Shown here: piece after piece, positions 4,582 through 10,288 of the stretch
Position numbering within the stretch: the first letter of the stretch is position 1
Layout: each line of letters starts with the position of its first letter
Source of the DNA: Patescibacteria group bacterium
GTDB lineage: Bacteria; Patescibacteriota; Minisyncoccia; Phycocordibacterales; UBA12445
Assembly (NCBI GenBank): GCA_022710205.1
Contig: JAKLHJ010000023.1
Location: 1-12,178, forward strand
Length of the DNA: 12,178 bases
Direction: 5' to 3'
Notes under the pieces: generated by a model
What the model saw: only the letters and a program-made list of their open reading frames with translations
The model's database searches: none
Told to the model about the DNA's origin: nothing
Program-made: the position numbers and the translations under genes

Positions 4582-5136
4582 ATGAAAGTTATTGGTATCA
4601 CCGGAACGAATGCATCCGGCAAAGACACTGCGGCGGATTATCTAAAAGATAAATATGGCTTCAAGAATTATTCTCTATCCGATGAGATACGTTTTGAGGC
4701 GACGCAGAGGGGACTGCCTCACGAGAGGGAAAACCTTAGGCTTATAGGCAATGAGCTAAGGGAAAAATTTGCACCAAATGAGCTTGCTGTAAGGGCGACA
4801 AGAAGAATCACTGCGAGCGGCGACAATAAGGTCGTTGTCACAAGTATCAGAAATCCGGCCGAAGCAGAGTATCTAAAAAATAATTTTCCCGGATTTAAAT
4901 TGATCTACGTGGATGCTCCAGTAGAAATGAGGCATGAAAGGTCTCGTGCGAGGGGTAGGGTGGGTGATGGGGTCAATTTGGACGATTTCAGGGCGGCCGA
5001 GGCAAAAGAGCTCGAGGGAGGCAAAACAGGGCAGCAGTTACTTAAGTGCCAAGACATGGCAGACTTCGAGATCATTAACGACGGAACTTTAGAAAAACTT
5101 TTTGAGAAGATAGAAAAAGTTTTGTCACAAATATAA
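4582..5136 (+). CDS. P-loop kinase, dephospho-CoA kinase / NMP kinase-like
   Basis: A cytosolic P-loop kinase of 184 residues. The Walker A motif is GTNASGKDT (8-16), at the very N-terminus as in nucleoside monophosphate kinases, dephospho-CoA kinases and the archaeal UPF0200 group. Other features: RLIGNELREKF (about 54-64), VVTSIRNPAEAEYL (about 88-101) marking the strand that carries a substrate-binding Arg, LIYVDAP (108-114), then a lid-like Arg-rich stretch ERSRARGRVGDG (119-130), and a C-terminal NDGTLEKLFEKIEKVL typical of these kinases. Either CoA synthesis or (d)NMP phosphorylation is possible; lid and acceptor residues do not let me choose. It is a single-gene unit with a leaderless-type promoter and a terminator at 5151-5177. 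It is the last housekeeping-type gene before the viral block. Confidence 0.85.
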   Translation: MKVIGITGTNASGKDTAADYLKDKYGFKNYSLSDEIRFEATQRGLPHERENLRLIGNELREKFAPNELAVRATRRITASGDNKVVVTSIRNPAEAEYLKNNFPGFKLIYVDAPVEMRHERSRARGRVGDGVNLDDFRAAEAKELEGGKTGQQLLKCQDMADFEIINDGTLEKLFEKIEKVLSQI

Positions 5137-5150
5137 GAAAATAATTTTCG

Positions 5151-5177
5151 CCCGCCGGCACACGGCGGGTGTTTTTT
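5151..5177 (+). terminator. Rho-independent terminator
   Basis: A perfect 7-bp GC stem CCCGCCG / CGGCGGG with a 5-base loop GCACA, then TG and six T. It lies 14 bases after the kinase stop codon and marks the end of the host-type genes. Confidence 0.93.
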
Positions 5178-5212
5178 ATAAAGGGGAGAATGGTGTTTAA
5201 AATAGATAGTGA

Positions 5213-5236
5213 GTCGCACAATGTTTATTGTGCGAC
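5213..5236. repeat. Perfect 10-bp palindrome with 4-base loop
   Basis: GTCGCACAAT - GTTT - ATTGTGCGAC. No T-run follows on either strand, so it is not a usual terminator. Candidate operator, recombinase site or hairpin signal at the border between host-type genes and the viral block. Confidence 0.6.
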
Positions 5237-5487
5237 GCATTATCAAAGCTTCACACACTACCCTACGTCGTCAGCAGTACAAATGTTGCGCACAACTATA
5301 TCAGCAACTTTGTCGGACTTTATAGGATCCCCTCTTTTCTCGGAAGACACGAATACGTTCAGAGAAAATTGGAACTCACATTTTCGCCGACTGGTTGGAT
5401 CGATGAACTATATTTTCGTAGGCGCTTTTAGAGCGTTCGTGGGCTTTTTCGGAAAACCCCCCTTGCATATCCCCCCGGCTTTTCTCC

Positions 5488-5520
5488 CACCAATTTCTCC
5501 GCTTCGCTACGAAATTGGTG
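5488..5520. repeat. REP-like hairpin
   Basis: Perfect 10-bp arms CACCAATTTC and GAAATTGGTG flank a 13-base loop containing CGCTTCGC. The GCTTCGC core is shared with the element at 486-561, so this may be another dispersed REP-type palindrome. Confidence 0.55.
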
Positions 5521-5579
5521 TATAGATATTTAATATATATATAAATTTTTGTAGAAACTGTGGATAAGTATGTTGATAA
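5521..5579. promoter_or_regulatory. Origin-like AT stretch with DnaA boxes
   Basis: Bases 5521-5550 are all A/T except one G, a candidate DNA-unwinding stretch. Directly beside it is TGTGGATAA (5559-5567), the exact complement of the DnaA box TTATCCACA, and 12 bases further TGTTGATAA (5571-5579), which differs from it at one position and has the same orientation. AT-rich DNA next to oriented DnaA boxes is the layout of bacterial and plasmid origins. Two boxes are few for a chromosomal oriC, and no dnaA or dnaN gene is present, so an element origin or DnaA-controlled promoter is equally possible. Confidence 0.45.
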
Positions 5580-5584
5580 ATAAA

Positions 5585-5681
5585 AATTTTCTTTTAAGAG
5601 GAGTGGCTAACTAGAAAAAATTTTAGTTCGTCACTAGGGTGCGCTTAGCCATTCCTCTTTGAGGAAAATTACAGCCTCAAA
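5585..5681. other. Long bipartite stem with competing hairpin
   Basis: Bases 5596-5610 pair with 5645-5659 (15 bp, one G-T), and after a 4-by-4 internal loop 5585-5591 pair with 5664-5670 (7 bp perfect). Inside is a further small hairpin, AACTA(g)AAAA with TTTTAGTT (5609-5624). A competing perfect stem TTTGAGG / CCTCAAA (5658-5664 with 5675-5681) uses part of the same bases. It may be a structured RNA leader, a single-strand origin or packaging signal, or a protein-binding cruciform. It matches no RNA family I can name. Confidence 0.5.
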
Positions 5682-5686
5682 TATCT

Positions 5687-5698
5687 CACTGGCCAGTG
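5687..5698. repeat. 12-bp perfect palindrome
   Basis: CACTGGCCAGTG, with no loop, about 50 bases before the first gene of the viral block. Its form suits a dimeric DNA-binding protein, so it may be an operator for the block. Confidence 0.45.
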
Positions 5699-5745
5699 GA
5701 TAGATTGAAGTAAAAATTTAATAAATAATTTTTAATAATAAAAAA

Positions 5746-6150
5746 ATGGAAGTTAGATCAAACGCCACAAAGTGGGCAACAAGATCGGCTGCCGCTGGCT
5801 CAGATTACGCTTCAGGAGTTCAGACTCCTAGGAGATCATGGGCTGCCGCTACGGCTGCCTCCGAGGGCAACTACGAAGCCGGTGTAAACGCCGCTATCGC
5901 TAGAAAAGCTTACGGAAAAGGTATTTCAAACGCAGGTGACGCGACATGGCAGAAAGGTGTCGCAGAAAAAGGAAGAACAAGATATCAGCAAGGTGTTTCT
6001 GTTTCTTCTGATAATTATTCAAGAGGATTTCAGCCTTTCGCTGATACTCTTAGATCCGTCACTTTGGCGCCTCGCGGTCCAAAGGGTCAGAACTTCGGCA
6101 GAGTTCAGCAGGTCGGCGAAGCTCTTAGAGCAAAGAAACTTCAAGCTTAA
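5746..6150 (+). CDS. Putative virion-associated protein with YxxGV repeats, 134 aa
   Basis: No enzyme signature is visible. The protein is Ala/Gly-rich, basic and helical with a degenerate repeat: YASGV (21-25), YEAGV (43-47), WQKGV (68-72), YQQGV (80-84) and YSRGF (91-95), spaced about 10-25 residues, followed by an Arg/Pro-rich segment RGPKGQNFGR and a basic helix. Proteins of this look (RWA...YxxGV...PRGPKG) occur, from memory, beside capsid genes in uncultured phage contigs. It is the first gene of the block and directly precedes the capsid candidate by 20 bases. The start follows an A-rich leader (TTTAATAATA then seven A) without a Shine-Dalgarno site. Likely a minor virion or scaffold-like component; the function is inferred only from position and composition. 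Confidence 0.72.
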   Translation: MEVRSNATKWATRSAAAGSDYASGVQTPRRSWAAATAASEGNYEAGVNAAIARKAYGKGISNAGDATWQKGVAEKGRTRYQQGVSVSSDNYSRGFQPFADTLRSVTLAPRGPKGQNFGRVQQVGEALRAKKLQA

Positions 6151-6154
6151 TAGT

Positions 6155-6164
6155 TTAATCCCCT
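6155..6164 (+). repeat. TTAATCCCCT motif before the capsid candidate
   Basis: TTAATCCCCT lies six bases before the start codon at 6171. The same ten bases, also after an AAGCTTAA containing the preceding stop codon, lie before the start at 7742 (7728-7737). It is not complementary to the usual 16S rRNA tail. Confidence 0.4.
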
Positions 6165-6170
6165 ATCTTC

Positions 6171-7034
6171 ATGAACAAAGTATCTAAAATTTACGACGGA
6201 ACAGATCCGGGGGCTACTCCGGGACGAGTTTTCACCGCTTCAATCGGACAGGAAACTATAGTCCAAGAGGGCAAGTTCCTAGATTATTTGATGTTCGGTC
6301 TTAAGGGCGCCGTTTCCACCGCCGCCGTTGCGATCGAAGATTTTGCCGGCGTTCTCTCCGAGTACACCTTGAGAGTAGGCGCTGACACAAGAATACTCCT
6401 CAACTTGAGGCAAATGGTCGCTCTTATGGCTTTCTACTATGGCGAGCTTCCTTTCATATGGGAGAACACCGACAACACCGGTAACGACTTCATCGGAGGC
6501 GTAAAACTTCCGTTGAACCTCGCTGTTGACGCAAACAAGCCTATCAACCACGCAGCCACAAAGACAGCCGTTGCAAACGTCGGAACGGAAACCTTGGGAA
6601 TATCCGGCTACTTCTCAGACGCAGGAAATGGCAAGAAGCCGATCCACGCTGTCGCTATTTCTAAGACAACCGCCGCCGCTACAGGTTACGACCTCGCGGA
6701 CGTTACGCTTCCTCCTATCGGTAAGCTAAAGGGAGTCATCTTACAGCACGCCAATACTTTCGCAGACGGAAATATTGACATTTCCGTTCAGAGATTAAGG
6801 CTTTTGGTAAACGGACAGATCAGCTCTCAATTCAACTCATTGACCGATTCTGAGGGCATACCGGGCATATTCAACGGAGTAGAAGATCCTATCACAGACA
6901 TGCTCAAGGTCTTCTCATTCTTCAGACTTCCCGGAGACGGAATCGATTTGAAAGCTAACGAAGTCAAGTTCCAACTCGATGTTGAGGACGCTTCCGACGC
7001 TGTCGCTATCATTCCGGTCATCGAGATCGAATAA
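6171..7034 (+). CDS. Candidate major capsid protein, double jelly-roll type
   Basis: A 287-residue, beta-rich protein without signal peptide or enzyme motif, in the position expected for the main structural protein. The stretch TLRVGADTRILLNLRQMVAL (about 66-85), then FYYGELPFIW and GGVKLPLNLAVD, resembles a pattern seen in double jelly-roll capsid proteins of tailless viruses (PRD1, PM2 and FLiP-related groups): a tilt-rich strand, a short helix with Tyr, then a strand containing LPL. A second half (about 145-287) again alternates strands with a helix and ends in a strand AIIPVIEIE, compatible with two stacked jelly rolls. The absence of portal, terminase or protease genes argues against an HK97-type tailed phage capsid, but only within this window. 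The gene lies between the 134-residue protein and, with a one-base overlap, the zinc-ribbon protein. Structural role likely; the exact fold is inferred. Confidence 0.6.
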   Translation: MNKVSKIYDGTDPGATPGRVFTASIGQETIVQEGKFLDYLMFGLKGAVSTAAVAIEDFAGVLSEYTLRVGADTRILLNLRQMVALMAFYYGELPFIWENTDNTGNDFIGGVKLPLNLAVDANKPINHAATKTAVANVGTETLGISGYFSDAGNGKKPIHAVAISKTTAAATGYDLADVTLPPIGKLKGVILQHANTFADGNIDISVQRLRLLVNGQISSQFNSLTDSEGIPGIFNGVEDPITDMLKVFSFFRLPGDGIDLKANEVKFQLDVEDASDAVAIIPVIEIE

Positions 7035-7219
7035 TGAAACCCGAAAAGAACACCAAAATGTTCACGCACTGCAGGGGGTGCGGACAACCTTTTGAAAAGT
7101 TATCGCCCTCGGGCGAGAAGCTCGGCAAAACGGTCAGTTCGTACCCCGACTGTGTCGGGTGCTTCTTAAAGAAAGTGCGTAACGATAATTTATCGCGGAG
7201 ATTTAATTTAAAGGTCTAA
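7034..7219 (+). CDS. Small zinc-ribbon protein, 61 aa
   Basis: Two CxxC pairs, C13-x2-C16 and C40-x2-C43, spaced 23 residues apart, form a likely zinc ribbon; the rest is strongly basic (VRNDNLSRRFNLKV at the C-terminus). The ATG shares its A with the capsid candidate's TAA stop codon (TAATG), so translation is probably coupled. Possible roles are nucleic-acid binding, virion assembly or transcription control. No family can be named. The clean Cys spacing and tight packing make a real gene likely. Confidence 0.75.
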   Translation: MKPEKNTKMFTHCRGCGQPFEKLSPSGEKLGKTVSSYPDCVGCFLKKVRNDNLSRRFNLKV

Positions 7220-7220
7220 C

Positions 7221-7547
7221 ATGAGAATTACAATTGGAACGGAGGCAAAACAGATACTCGCCGCGAACCCGAAGCGAAAGCGCTGGGAATTGCAGATGAT
7301 ACCTCAGTCGATAGAAGCCGGCAACACCGGATACATCTACATCGGCAAAGGTTATCCCCCATCAACGAACTCGGACTCAATGGCTAAAGACGCCATATTG
7401 TCCGACGGCGCTTCTGTCGGCGACAACGTCGACGCTTTGCTCGAAAAGTGTCCGTATACCGGCGCAGTTTGGGCGGTCGCTACGATCGCAGCTCAGGTCT
7501 GCACTCTGTTCGAAGAAAACATAACCGAAAATGGGAACTCGAAATAA
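7221..7547 (+). CDS. Small beta-rich virion-type protein, 108 aa
   Basis: A single-domain, beta-rich protein starting one base after the previous stop codon. It reads RWELQMIPQS, then NTGYIYIGKGYPP (34-46), DGASVGDNV and CPYTGAVWAVA (77-87). The sequence of strands with an aromatic 'YIYIGKG' turn and a 'YTGAVWAVA' strand resembles small phage virion proteins that decorate capsids or occupy vertices, where similar patterns are often annotated only as hypothetical. No catalytic motif and no membrane segment are visible. Role as minor capsid or vertex protein is inferred. Confidence 0.7.
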   Translation: MRITIGTEAKQILAANPKRKRWELQMIPQSIEAGNTGYIYIGKGYPPSTNSDSMAKDAILSDGASVGDNVDALLEKCPYTGAVWAVATIAAQVCTLFEENITENGNSK

Positions 7548-7557
7548 AAGTAAAACC

Positions 7558-7731
7558 ATGAAAAAACAAGCTATCGAAAAAGGAACTAAAGTCGAAGTTT
7601 TGGGCAAGGGCGAAGGAGTCGTGAAGCATGTAAGCTTCAAGGACGCCGAGCCGTTTCCTATCGAAGTCTACGCGGTGGAGTTATCCACAGGCGAGACGAA
7701 ACACTTCACAGCCGACGAATTGAAAGCTTAA
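7558..7731 (+). CDS. Small basic protein with SH3-like barrel character, 57 aa
   Basis: The sequence KGTKVEVLGKGEGVV (residues 8-22), then IEVYAVELSTGE and a C-terminal FTADELKA, suggests a short KOW/SH3-like beta barrel, but the match is only by pattern. I chose the ATG at 7558, which lies 10 bases after the previous stop codon. An in-frame ATG at 7531 would add nine basic residues and overlap the previous gene. A perfect DnaA box (TTATCCACA, 7681-7689) falls inside the coding sequence. Function unknown. Confidence 0.62.
   Translation: MKKQAIEKGTKVEVLGKGEGVVKHVSFKDAEPFPIEVYAVELSTGETKHFTADELKA
7681..7689 (+). promoter_or_regulatory. Perfect DnaA-box sequence inside a gene
   Basis: TTATCCACA exactly, on the opposite strand to the box at 5559-5567. 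It may be a coincidence of coding for Leu-Ser-Thr, but a second perfect 9-mer in 12 kb is notable beside the origin-like region. Confidence 0.35.
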
Positions 7732-7737
7732 TCCCCT
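7728..7737 (+). repeat. TTAATCCCCT motif, second copy
   Basis: Identical to 6155-6164; it contains the end of the previous TAA stop codon and sits four bases before the ATG at 7742. Confidence 0.4.
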
Positions 7738-7741
7738 GCTT

Positions 7742-7921
7742 ATGAAGATAAACAAGGAAAAGCTTATCGAAATAATTCTGACGGCTCTTGTGGGCGCGGG
7801 CATAGCATTCCTGCAAAGCCTTTTGCAAGGCTTATCGGGAATTGCGATACCGCACATTGATCCGGCAACGGCTGCGTCGGCCGCCGGTATCATACATTCG
7901 GCGCGTGTCTTAAATTGCTAA
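7742..7921 (+). CDS. Small membrane protein, 59 aa
   Basis: After a charged N-terminus (MKINKEKLIE) comes a long hydrophobic segment from about residue 11 to 38, IILTALVGAGIAF then LQGLSGIAI, and an Ala-rich tail PATAASAAGIIHSA. It probably spans a membrane once or forms an amphipathic membrane helix. It is followed after two bases by another small membrane protein and then the amidase, so it may be a holin, a spanin-like partner or a virion membrane protein. A start with AAT-rich context and no Shine-Dalgarno sequence is normal for this block. Confidence 0.65.
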   Translation: MKINKEKLIEIILTALVGAGIAFLQSLLQGLSGIAIPHIDPATAASAAGIIHSARVLNC

Positions 7922-7923
7922 AT

Positions 7924-8109
7924 ATGTCAAAAGAACTATTGAAAAAAATTGTTACCGGCATGGGGATCGCTTCCGCAGGAGGCGCGATCACTTTAGGCGC
8001 AGGGACAATGAACTTGACTGATGTCGATTTTATGACGACTGTAATGACGGTCGTCTTTTCCGCTTTGTTCAATTTGTTTTATGAATGGGCGAAGCGTCAG
8101 CTTGAATAA
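7924..8109 (+). CDS. Holin-like small membrane protein, 61 aa
   Basis: A short basic N-terminus MSKELLKKIVTG leads into a Gly/Ala-rich hydrophobic segment (about 11-27: GMGIASAGGAITLGAG), then a second hydrophobic helix (about 35-52: FMTTVMTVVFSALFNLF) and a charged end YEWAKRQLE. Two membrane helices with a charged C-terminus directly before a peptidoglycan amidase is the usual holin-endolysin arrangement. The ATG at 7924 is two bases after the previous stop; a TTG at 7915 in the same frame would overlap it. The stop TAA touches the next ATG. Holin role inferred from context; a virion membrane protein is the alternative. Confidence 0.68.
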   Translation: MSKELLKKIVTGMGIASAGGAITLGAGTMNLTDVDFMTTVMTVVFSALFNLFYEWAKRQLE

Positions 8110-8601
8110 ATGAACATACCAAAAAAGATAATTGTTCATCATTCCGGCGACTCCTCCCCTATTGACCAACTGTCAAAAATAAACAGATACCACGAGCAAA
8201 GAGGTTTCGACAGATCGGAACTCGGATTCTTTGTCGGCTATCACTATCTCATAAACAAGCTCGGGATAGTGACGCGGACAAAATACGATCATGAGATCGG
8301 CTGCCACGACGCCGGCGAGAATATAAATTCTCTGGGCGTCTGTCTTGAGGGCGATTTTTCTCTTGAACTTCCTACGGAAGAGCAAGAGAAAGCGCTGGGC
8401 GGCCTTTTATGCGATCTTTGCAGGAAATATCGCCTTACGGCGCTAGATATTGAACCGCACAGGATAAGAGACGATACAGAGTGCTACGGCACTCTTCTAT
8501 CCGATGACTGGGCTTCTAAAATATATCTTAAATTTGAGCTTGATTATTTGCGTAAATTTCTAACATGGTGCCAAATAAATTTGCAACATTTTTTAAAGTA
8601 G
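8110..8601 (+). CDS. N-acetylmuramoyl-L-alanine amidase (Amidase_2/PGRP), endolysin-like
   Basis: Zinc amidase that cuts the bond between N-acetylmuramic acid and the peptide stem of peptidoglycan. Zinc ligands are visible as H10 or H11 (HHSG), H117 (EPHRIRDDTEC) and C125; the catalytic Tyr is in YHYLI (44-48). The conserved HDAGENINSLGVCLEGDF (66-83) is typical of the fold shared with T7 lysozyme. The position two before the Cys is Thr123, where T7 lysozyme has Lys; Thr occurs there in other members. The catalytic domain fills the first 130 residues; the C-terminal 30 residues are a helical tail. No signal peptide is present, so export would need a holin, or the enzyme may be carried in the virion. 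Its start abuts the stop of the holin candidate; its end overlaps the next gene by 37 bases. Confidence 0.92.
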   Translation: MNIPKKIIVHHSGDSSPIDQLSKINRYHEQRGFDRSELGFFVGYHYLINKLGIVTRTKYDHEIGCHDAGENINSLGVCLEGDFSLELPTEEQEKALGGLLCDLCRKYRLTALDIEPHRIRDDTECYGTLLSDDWASKIYLKFELDYLRKFLTWCQINLQHFLK

Positions 8602-9860
8602 TAGTGCTTACCGGCGCACTGCTTACGCTCGGCCTTTATTTGGGCTATGCGGACAAAACAGAGGCCGGCGTTAAATATCCGGTAACTGCTCTTATAGGTA
8701 CCGGCGACATCAACTCCGATCAAATATTGGACGATACAATAGTAGGCGCCGATCTATATGAGGACGCCGACTTTTATATCGGCCGTCTCATTTCAGCTTC
8801 GACGACTTTATCGTCGATGTTCGGAGGAAATGTATTGCTTGCTACATCTACCGGAAGCGTTTCTATCGGAGACGCGACGACCAATAACACGATCGTCTCT
8901 CTATTGGGAGACTCGGCAAAATTGGGCATAGGGACATCAAGTCCGGCTGCAGCTCTCGACATTTATGGAGACGGACTTAATACCGGAGGTATATCTTTCG
9001 GCGCCGGACCTGGTTCAAACCCTGCATACATTTGGTATGGAGGAAATGAGTTAGTTTCTCAGGTAGCGGAAAACGGCAGGTTTGAATTTTGGTATGACGC
9101 TGGCGGTGTGAATGAGGTAGATTTGTTGTATATGGACAAGGAGACCGTGTATTTTGATAATCTGGGGTTGACAGCTGAAAACGCCGGTCCATCTTTCGGC
9201 ATAAATACAACATGGAATACTACCGCCGCCGCTACAGGCATATCTTTTGCCGTTGCAAACACGGCTTCAGACGCGGCTTCAAAAGTCATCGATCTTTCGG
9301 TTGACTCTAATTCTGTATTTAATGTCGGAGTAGACGGAACAGTTTACACTCCGACAGCGTTAGGCGTTGCGACAACTTCACCGGCTCAAGAGTTATCCGT
9401 TGACGGGGATATGTATGTCACCGGCTCGATATATTTTGGAGACGGTTCGACGCAAAGCTCGTCCGCCGAGAAAATATATGCTTTCGCTTCAAGCTCTGTG
9501 CTTCAGGCTTCAGCCGATACCGAGAGAAGCACGAACGAAAACGCTTACACTAAAGTGAAAGATATTGAAGTGAGGAGAGGCGGAAGCGTGAGAGTTGACT
9601 TTGACTGCAAGGACAACCAAGGCGCTTCAAACTCTAAGTGTCAAATATATGTTAACGGTGTAGCTGCCGGAACCGAAAGAACTCCGTCTTCTGCGACATA
9701 TGTCACTTACTCGCAAGAAATATCGGTTGCCGCTTACGACAACGTTCAGCTCTATTACAAGAATCCGTCCGGCGACGGAGGTGCAATGGTATATGCGAGA
9801 AACTTCCGCATTTACTATACGCAAGTGTCTGTCGACGGAACAAGCGTAGCTCAAGACTAA
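8565..9860 (+). CDS. Membrane-anchored fibre/spike-like protein, 431 aa
   Basis: The N-terminus has one hydrophobic segment (about residues 8-29, TFFKVVVLTGALLTLGLYLG) that is either a signal anchor or signal peptide. The rest is Ser/Thr/Gly/Ala-rich and beta-structured. It contains repeats of the type LGIGTSSPAAALDIYGDG (about 125-142) and LGVATTSPAQELSVDGDMYV (about 265-284), which occur in tail fibres and in CPR cell-surface proteins as trimeric or beta-helical shafts. The last 130 residues (VKDIEVRRGGSVRVDFDCKD onward) look like a separate beta-sandwich head. No S74 chaperone domain follows the shaft. It starts inside the amidase gene (37-base overlap). It likely projects from a virion or membrane and recognises the host; this is inferred. 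Confidence 0.82.
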   Translation: MVPNKFATFFKVVVLTGALLTLGLYLGYADKTEAGVKYPVTALIGTGDINSDQILDDTIVGADLYEDADFYIGRLISASTTLSSMFGGNVLLATSTGSVSIGDATTNNTIVSLLGDSAKLGIGTSSPAAALDIYGDGLNTGGISFGAGPGSNPAYIWYGGNELVSQVAENGRFEFWYDAGGVNEVDLLYMDKETVYFDNLGLTAENAGPSFGINTTWNTTAAATGISFAVANTASDAASKVIDLSVDSNSVFNVGVDGTVYTPTALGVATTSPAQELSVDGDMYVTGSIYFGDGSTQSSSAEKIYAFASSSVLQASADTERSTNENAYTKVKDIEVRRGGSVRVDFDCKDNQGASNSKCQIYVNGVAAGTERTPSSATYVTYSQEISVAAYDNVQLYYKNPSGDGGAMVYARNFRIYYTQVSVDGTSVAQD

Positions 9861-9862
9861 AA

Positions 9863-10288
9863 ATGCGAGGACCTTACAAATACGAAATATTGTCCAAATA
9901 TCCGCATGTTTCCGCTTCGGAGGCGGATATTTGGACGAGGTTCATCGCAAAGTTTCCGGGCTTCTTCGATCAAGTCTGGTATGACGTTCAGATAGGAGGA
10001 ATTAGAGGCGACCTGTCGGATCTTAAAGACGAATGGAAGTCGAACGCCGAGTATCTCGGCAAATACAAAATAGACGTCTTGGGACTTAAAGACGGAGTGT
10101 ATACGATCATAGAGCTTAAGAAGTCTGCGACGACAAAAGCTCTCGGCGAAGTTTGGGCTTACGACTTCCTGTTCAAACAGGAATGGAAGCCGGAGAACAA
10201 AGTCAAAAACATGATCATCACAGACGAAGAAATGCCTAACATTAGGCAGATCGCGGAGGCTGAGGAGGTTGATCTTGTAGTTGTTTGA
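9863..10288 (+). CDS. PD-(D/E)XK nuclease-like protein, 141 aa
   Basis: The core reads KIDVLGLKDGVYTIIELKKS: D71, then a strand with E84-L-K86, matching the D...ExK active site of PD-(D/E)XK nucleases, followed by the typical helix ALGEVWAYDFLF. The N-terminal part has a helix with SEADIWTRFIAKFPGFFDQVWYDVQIG, which includes an acidic residue possibly completing the site. The size suits a single-domain nuclease. Similar proteins occur, from memory, next to structural genes in phages, where they could process genome ends or resolve junctions. The start is two bases after the previous stop. The 3' end overlaps a short reading frame on the opposite strand. Confidence 0.75.
   Translation: MRGPYKYEILSKYPHVSASEADIWTRFIAKFPGFFDQVWYDVQIGGIRGDLSDLKDEWKSNAEYLGKYKIDVLGLKDGVYTIIELKKSATTKALGEVWAYDFLFKQEWKPENKVKNMIITDEEMPNIRQIAEAEEVDLVVV

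Larger units (their letters stand above)
5178..5520. other. Non-coding stretch with several hairpins, no supported gene
   Basis: No reading frame here looks like a protein. The longest frame starts inside the terminator and gives a composition unlike the neighbours; two shorter frames from 5221 and 5228 end after 34 and 67 codons with no recognisable motif. Structures present are a perfect 10-bp palindrome (5213-5236), a GGGCTTTT-TCGG-AAAACCCC hairpin with one mismatch (5441-5460), two C6 runs (5457-5462, 5471-5476) and a 10-bp hairpin (5488-5520). It could be a structured RNA, decayed gene or part of an origin or element end; I cannot tell which. Confidence 0.5.

Noticed and set aside
5221..5431. 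Two short frames that might be pieces of one frameshifted gene
   Set aside because: They begin inside the 10-bp palindrome, have no recognisable motif, and joining them gives no convincing protein.
5457..5476. G-quadruplex on the minus strand from two G6 runs
   Set aside because: Only two runs are present, so a stable four-tract quadruplex is not clearly possible.
5169..5525. Open frame of 118 codons on the plus strand
   Set aside because: It starts on a GTG inside the kinase terminator, runs through several palindromes and C-runs, and its composition is unlike the neighbouring proteins.
5178..5745. tRNA, tmRNA or RNase P RNA, or a tRNA-linked attachment site
   Set aside because: No T-loop, CCA end or conserved RNase P/tmRNA motif was seen, and no direct repeat linking this region to the right end of the window was found.
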